From Nymphalis io (Eukaryota; Arthropoda; Insecta; Lepidoptera; Nymphalidae): DNA of 64,000 nt. The position numbers were made by a program, and so were the translations under genes. Positions 60,692 to 64,000 of this stretch are shown here, piece after piece (position 1 is the stretch's first letter; each line of letters starts with the position of its first letter). The notes beneath the pieces were generated by a model. The model saw only the letters and a program-made list of their open reading frames with translations, ran no database searches and was not told the origin of the DNA. Location of the stretch: positions 4,712,001-4,776,000 of the forward strand of contig NC_065903.1 in NCBI RefSeq assembly GCF_905147045.1, read 5' to 3'.

Positions 60692-61960
60692 TTAGGTCCT
60701 TACATATGAAATTAGCGTTTTGTCGTACTGACCATTTTGATCTGAAATATTTCCTCTTTGGTTAAGAATTCCAAATTCAAATTTATAAATTCATTTAGCT
60801 GGTACATTTGAGTTTTGAAAACAGTCATTCATTTGTTTTTTCCTCATTATTTTTCTTTGGCGTCGCTTATTACCGTACAATGGAAAACATGAAATATCGG
60901 TATATTTACGAATACGAGTTCTACCGTGGTACAAGTGCTGCAGAAACACCTCGGAGGATTAATGATGTGTACGGCGCTGGTGTTGCAAAAGAAAACACGG
61001 TACGTTTTTGGTTTCAACGTTTTCGCTCTGGAAATTTCGACCTTCAGAACCAACCCCGTGAACGGCCGGAGACCAAAGTGGAAAATGAAGAATTAAAGGC
61101 TATTGTGGAAGCGGATCCATCACAAAGCACTTCAGAGATAGCTGCAGGCTTCGGGGTAAGTATTAAAACTATATTAATCCACTTGAAGAAAATCGGGAAA
61201 GTAAAAGAAACTTGAACGATGGGTACCTCATGAATTGAGTGAATCGAACTTGCAACCACGCGTCGACTGCTGTGTTACTTTGCTCAACCGACACAATAAT
61301 GAAAGGATTTTAAATCTAATCATTACTTGTGATGAAAAGTGGATACTGTATGATAATCGCAAGCGCTCGTCGCAATGGCTGAACCAAGACCCAGCCAAAT
61401 CCTGCCCTAAACGAAAATTAAGTCAGAAAAAGTTACTTGTGAGAGTTTGGTGGACTAGCGCCGGTGTCGTTCACTACAGCTTTCTAAAATCTGGCCAAAC
61501 GATTACGGCAGATATCTATTGTCAGCAACTGCAAACCATGAAGGAAGAACTAGCTGCTAAACCGAGATTGGTCAATCGCTCTAGGCCACTGCTGCTTCAC
61601 GACAATGCAAGACCACACACTGCACAACAAACAACCACTAAGTTAGATGAGCTACAATTGGAATATCTGCGACATCTACCGTACTCCCCGGACCTTGCTC
61701 GAACAGATTACCATTTTTTCCGGAATTTGGACAACTTCTTACAAGGAAAAAAATTCAACTCCCATACGGCATTCCAAATCGCCTTCAAAGAGTTTATTGA
61801 TTCTTGACTCCATGGTTTTTTTAGTAAATGGATCAATGAACTACCTATGAGATGGCAAAAGATAACAACGGTTCATACTTTAATTAAATATATTATACAA
61901 AAAAAAATTGACTTTATATTCCTACCGATCAAAACGCCAATTTCATATGTAAGAACCTAA
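60692..61960 (+). mobile_element. mariner transposon (cecropia-type), 1269 bp
   Basis: Terminal inverted repeats at 60692-60725 and 61927-61960 ('ttaggtccttacatatgaaa' versus inverted 'ttaggttcttacatatgaaa', continuing 'tt[a/g]gcgtttt'). TA duplicated on both sides (60690-60691 and 61961-61962). Length is normal for mariner. It encloses one transposase gene that is broken, so the copy is non-autonomous. Confidence 0.95.
60880..61887 (+). pseudogene. mariner transposase, frameshifted
   Basis: DNA cut-and-paste transposase of the Tc1/mariner superfamily. N-terminal DNA-binding helix-turn-helix part from ATG 60880 (MENMKYRYIYEYEFYRGTSA...); continuous to about 61205. There one extra base (GTAAAAGAAACTTG region) shifts the frame; the rest continues from WVPHELSESNL in the next frame. 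Catalytic triad is preserved as DD34D: Asp in TCDEKW (61331), Asp in HDNARPH (61601), Asp in TDYHFF (61706). A TGA at 61805-61807 replaces an Arg codon of the family, and a small deletion near 61860 shifts the last residues; the family-like stop is TAA 61885. Very close in sequence to the Hsmar1/cecropia type known from moths. Confidence 0.93.
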
Positions 61961-61962
61961 TA

Positions 61963-62306
61963 TTTTTATTTTTTTAAACTTCGTATTTGTAAACAATTTG
62001 AAACATTAATCGCTTTATATAAACGTTACATTCCTCAAAATAATTTTTACGCTTTTGTTTTATATATTTAATATGAATAATATGAATTTTCATTTATTTA
62101 AACATTAAGAGGTGGGAGGATTAGTACAAACGATGTGCAAGTAAGTCGTTGCGTGTAGACGAATCATTATAGAAGTATGTAAAACGAACGAAACAAAAAA
62201 GCATTTTCGCCTAACCATAATTACCAACTCAAAAAAGATGAAACATGTTTAAATAACTATGTACCTACTGGTTTTTAAGTTAAAACTTTAGGTTTACGTT
62301 AGTAAC
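61963..62306. other. AT-rich spacer between mariner and LINE
   Basis: No coding or repeat feature recognised in this 340-bp spacer. Confidence 0.6.
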
Positions 62307-64000
62307 TTTTTTTTTTTTGGGAAACAAACAATTTTAAAAACACTGAAATATAAAACAAAAATCACAAATCAATCAAGTTTCCACTTATAGCCAATACACA
62401 AAAAAATTAACAAATTGAATTAATTAAATTAAAATTGAAAGTAAAACAAAAATAAAAACTGCAAATACATTATCACTTTAGGTAAAAGAGTTAAAAACAA
62501 TTAGCATTTTAAGATATCACGAACTGCTCTTTTATAAACACCAATTTTTGGGCAAAAAATATCTAAGTTTTGGAGGTTATTATTATAATTTAGGCATGAA
62601 CGGTACAAAAACACATTCTTTGTAAATTTATTTTTACATGAGGGTACAAAGAACAAAGAATTATTTCTAGCACTAAGACGAGGACATTTAAATAATATGT
62701 TACTTAGAAGATATTTAGAGTCAACCATGTTATTAATTATTTTATACAAATATATTTGGTCTCTTAATTGTCTACGCACAGTTAATGGGACTATTCTAGA
62801 GATATCTTTGTTATCAGATAAACCAGCTCTAAATCGCAAATTTTTTAAGAACTTATTTTGTAATCCTTCTATTTTATCTACGTAGATGTTATAATTGGGA
62901 TTCCAAACTGTGGAACAATATTCAAGTATGGACCTAACATATGCGTTGAATAAAAGAATAAGGGTGGAGCAATGTGTAAATTCTTTACTCAATCTTAAGA
63001 TGAACCCAAGCATACGATAAGCCTTAGAAGTAATATACTCGATATGACAAGTAAACGATAACTTGTCTAAAAATACACCCAGATCCCTAACCTCTGATAT
63101 TCTGGCTAATAATGTATCCTGCAGTGAGTAATTATATACTATAGGTTTCTTTTTCCTTGTGAACGTTATTATGTTACATTTTTTTATATTTAGATATGAG
63201 ATTTTTAACGCAATAGTTGCTTAAGTTATTAAGGTCAGATTGAAGTGATACACAGTCTTGAGTCGAGTTTATAGTTTTAAAAATTTTCATGTCATCCGCA
63301 TAGAGTAAAATATTGCAATTAGAAATGATTTGGGTATTTTGGGTAATTAATAAAAATATTGAATAATAAAGGCCTAAGATGAGACCCTTGTGGTACACCT
63401 GACGTGACGGGCACAAATGATGAACTAAACCCTTTAACAGCAACAGCTTGACTGCGGTCTCTTAAATATGATTCAAGCCAGCGAAGCAAATCACCGTGTA
63501 TACCTAATAAATGAAGTTTTCTGATTAATAAGGAATGTGAAATCTTATCAAACGCTTTTGAGTAGTCCGTGTACACTACATCCACCTGACCACCACCATC
63601 CAACACAGCTACAAGTTGATGAGTAAATTCACATGAATTAGATTCAGTCGACCTACCATCAATAAACCCATGTTGTTAGTCAATAATAACCGGTCTTAAA
63701 ATAGGGTATAAATGGTCATAAACAATTTTCTCGAACAACTTAGCAATAGTATTCAATTTAGAGATAGGCCTTTAATTTTGTATATTATGTTTATCACCAG
63801 ACTTATGAATGGGTACCACATACGATTGTTTCCACACTTTAGGAATTCTTCCACTACGAAGAGATATGTTAAATAGCATGCAAAGGGGTAGTGCTAAGCT
63901 ATTATAGCAGGATTTCAAAAAAATCGGAGGGATTTTATCAGGACCACTACATTTGCTAATGTCAATGTTTCTCAAATATTTCCTAACTAGATCAACAGAT
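62307..64000 (-). mobile_element. jockey-like non-LTR retrotransposon, 3' half, decayed
   Basis: Minus orientation. It runs off the right edge, so the 5' part lies beyond 64000. The left end has a T-run (62307-62318 on plus), i.e. a 3' poly(A) tail. It contains reverse-transcriptase and C-terminal region coding sequence broken by several stops and frameshifts. Non-LTR elements insert by target-primed reverse transcription. Confidence 0.88.
62501..63975 (-). pseudogene. Non-LTR retrotransposon ORF2 (reverse transcriptase) remnant
   Basis: Read on the minus strand: 63975-63772 (DISKCSGPDKIPP...VWKQSYVVPIHKSGD), then after an in-frame stop RPISKLNTIAKLFEKIVYDH, then 63606-63319 (VDVVYTDYSKAFDKISHSLL ... 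SGVPQGSHLRPLLF), frameshift near 63340, YADD catalytic motif LLYADDMKIF (63302-63291), another break near 63180, region with SEVRDLGVFLD, and 63013-62501 (SILEYCSTVWNPNYNIYVDK ... C-terminus ILKC). Motif order is that of the jockey/CR1-group reverse transcriptases. The catalytic YADD is intact, but at least three frame disruptions make it a pseudogene. Confidence 0.9.

Noticed and set aside
1..64000. CRISPR array
   Set aside because: No regularly spaced direct repeats; the repeats present are dispersed SINEs, MITEs and microsatellites of a eukaryotic genome.

Overview
This window is AT-rich eukaryotic DNA with long introns and dense short interspersed repeats. The repeat types (tRNA-headed SINEs, a roughly 290-bp family C repeat, cecropia-type mariner, jockey-like LINE) and the insect-style ABC transporter point to a lepidopteran, probably a butterfly. 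That is an inference from repeat style and protein similarity. There are no operons, bacterial features, CRISPR arrays or rRNA genes, and I see no convincing functional tRNA gene: every tRNA-like A/B box sits in a SINE.

The one clear host gene is on the minus strand: an ABC transporter of subfamily G (ABCG1/ABCG4-like half transporter). I reconstructed six coding exons whose splice sites and phases fit exactly: 31404-31468 (putative start codon at 31458), 12301-12421, 11584-11841, 10016-10202, 3414-3528 and 2368-2748. Together they give about 372 codons. They hold a complete nucleotide-binding domain (Walker A, Q-loop, signature LSGGQ, Walker B, H-loop) and the linker leading into the membrane domain. 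The membrane-domain exons must lie to the left of base 1. A GC- and CpG-richer stretch near 51.0-51.26 kb, with a good splice donor at 50895, is a plausible promoter and non-coding first exon, which would make the gene about 49 kb long inside the window. A second 65-bp exon-like block at 41297-41361 has the same length and phases as the first coding exon and is a candidate alternative exon.

Almost everything else is mobile DNA. Four dispersed families recur: SINE-A (about 300 bp, tail (TTACGG)n, target-site duplications seen), SINE-B (about 370 bp, ATT-rich tail), a third tRNA-headed SINE near 48.84 kb, and family C (about 290 bp, A-rich tail, about 15 copies or fragments). DNA transposons include a 647-bp MITE with perfect 33-bp inverted repeats and TTAA duplications (6150-6804), a MITE family with CAGTAG-type ends (2.8, 15.7, 18.3 and 28.6 kb), and a nearly complete but broken mariner (60692-61960). 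The right edge holds the 3' half of a decayed jockey-like non-LTR retrotransposon on the minus strand (62307 to the window end). Several LINE 3' fragments and long (TA)n tracts complete the picture.

Region by region: 1-2.4 kb, ABCG intron; 2.4-12.4 kb, five ABCG exons separated by repeat-bearing introns; 12.4-31.4 kb, one 19-kb intron; 31.5-50.9 kb, presumed 5'UTR intron(s) full of SINEs; 51.0-51.3 kb, putative promoter; 51.3-60.2 kb, intergenic repeats and (TA)n; 60.2-64 kb, SINE, mariner and LINE cluster.
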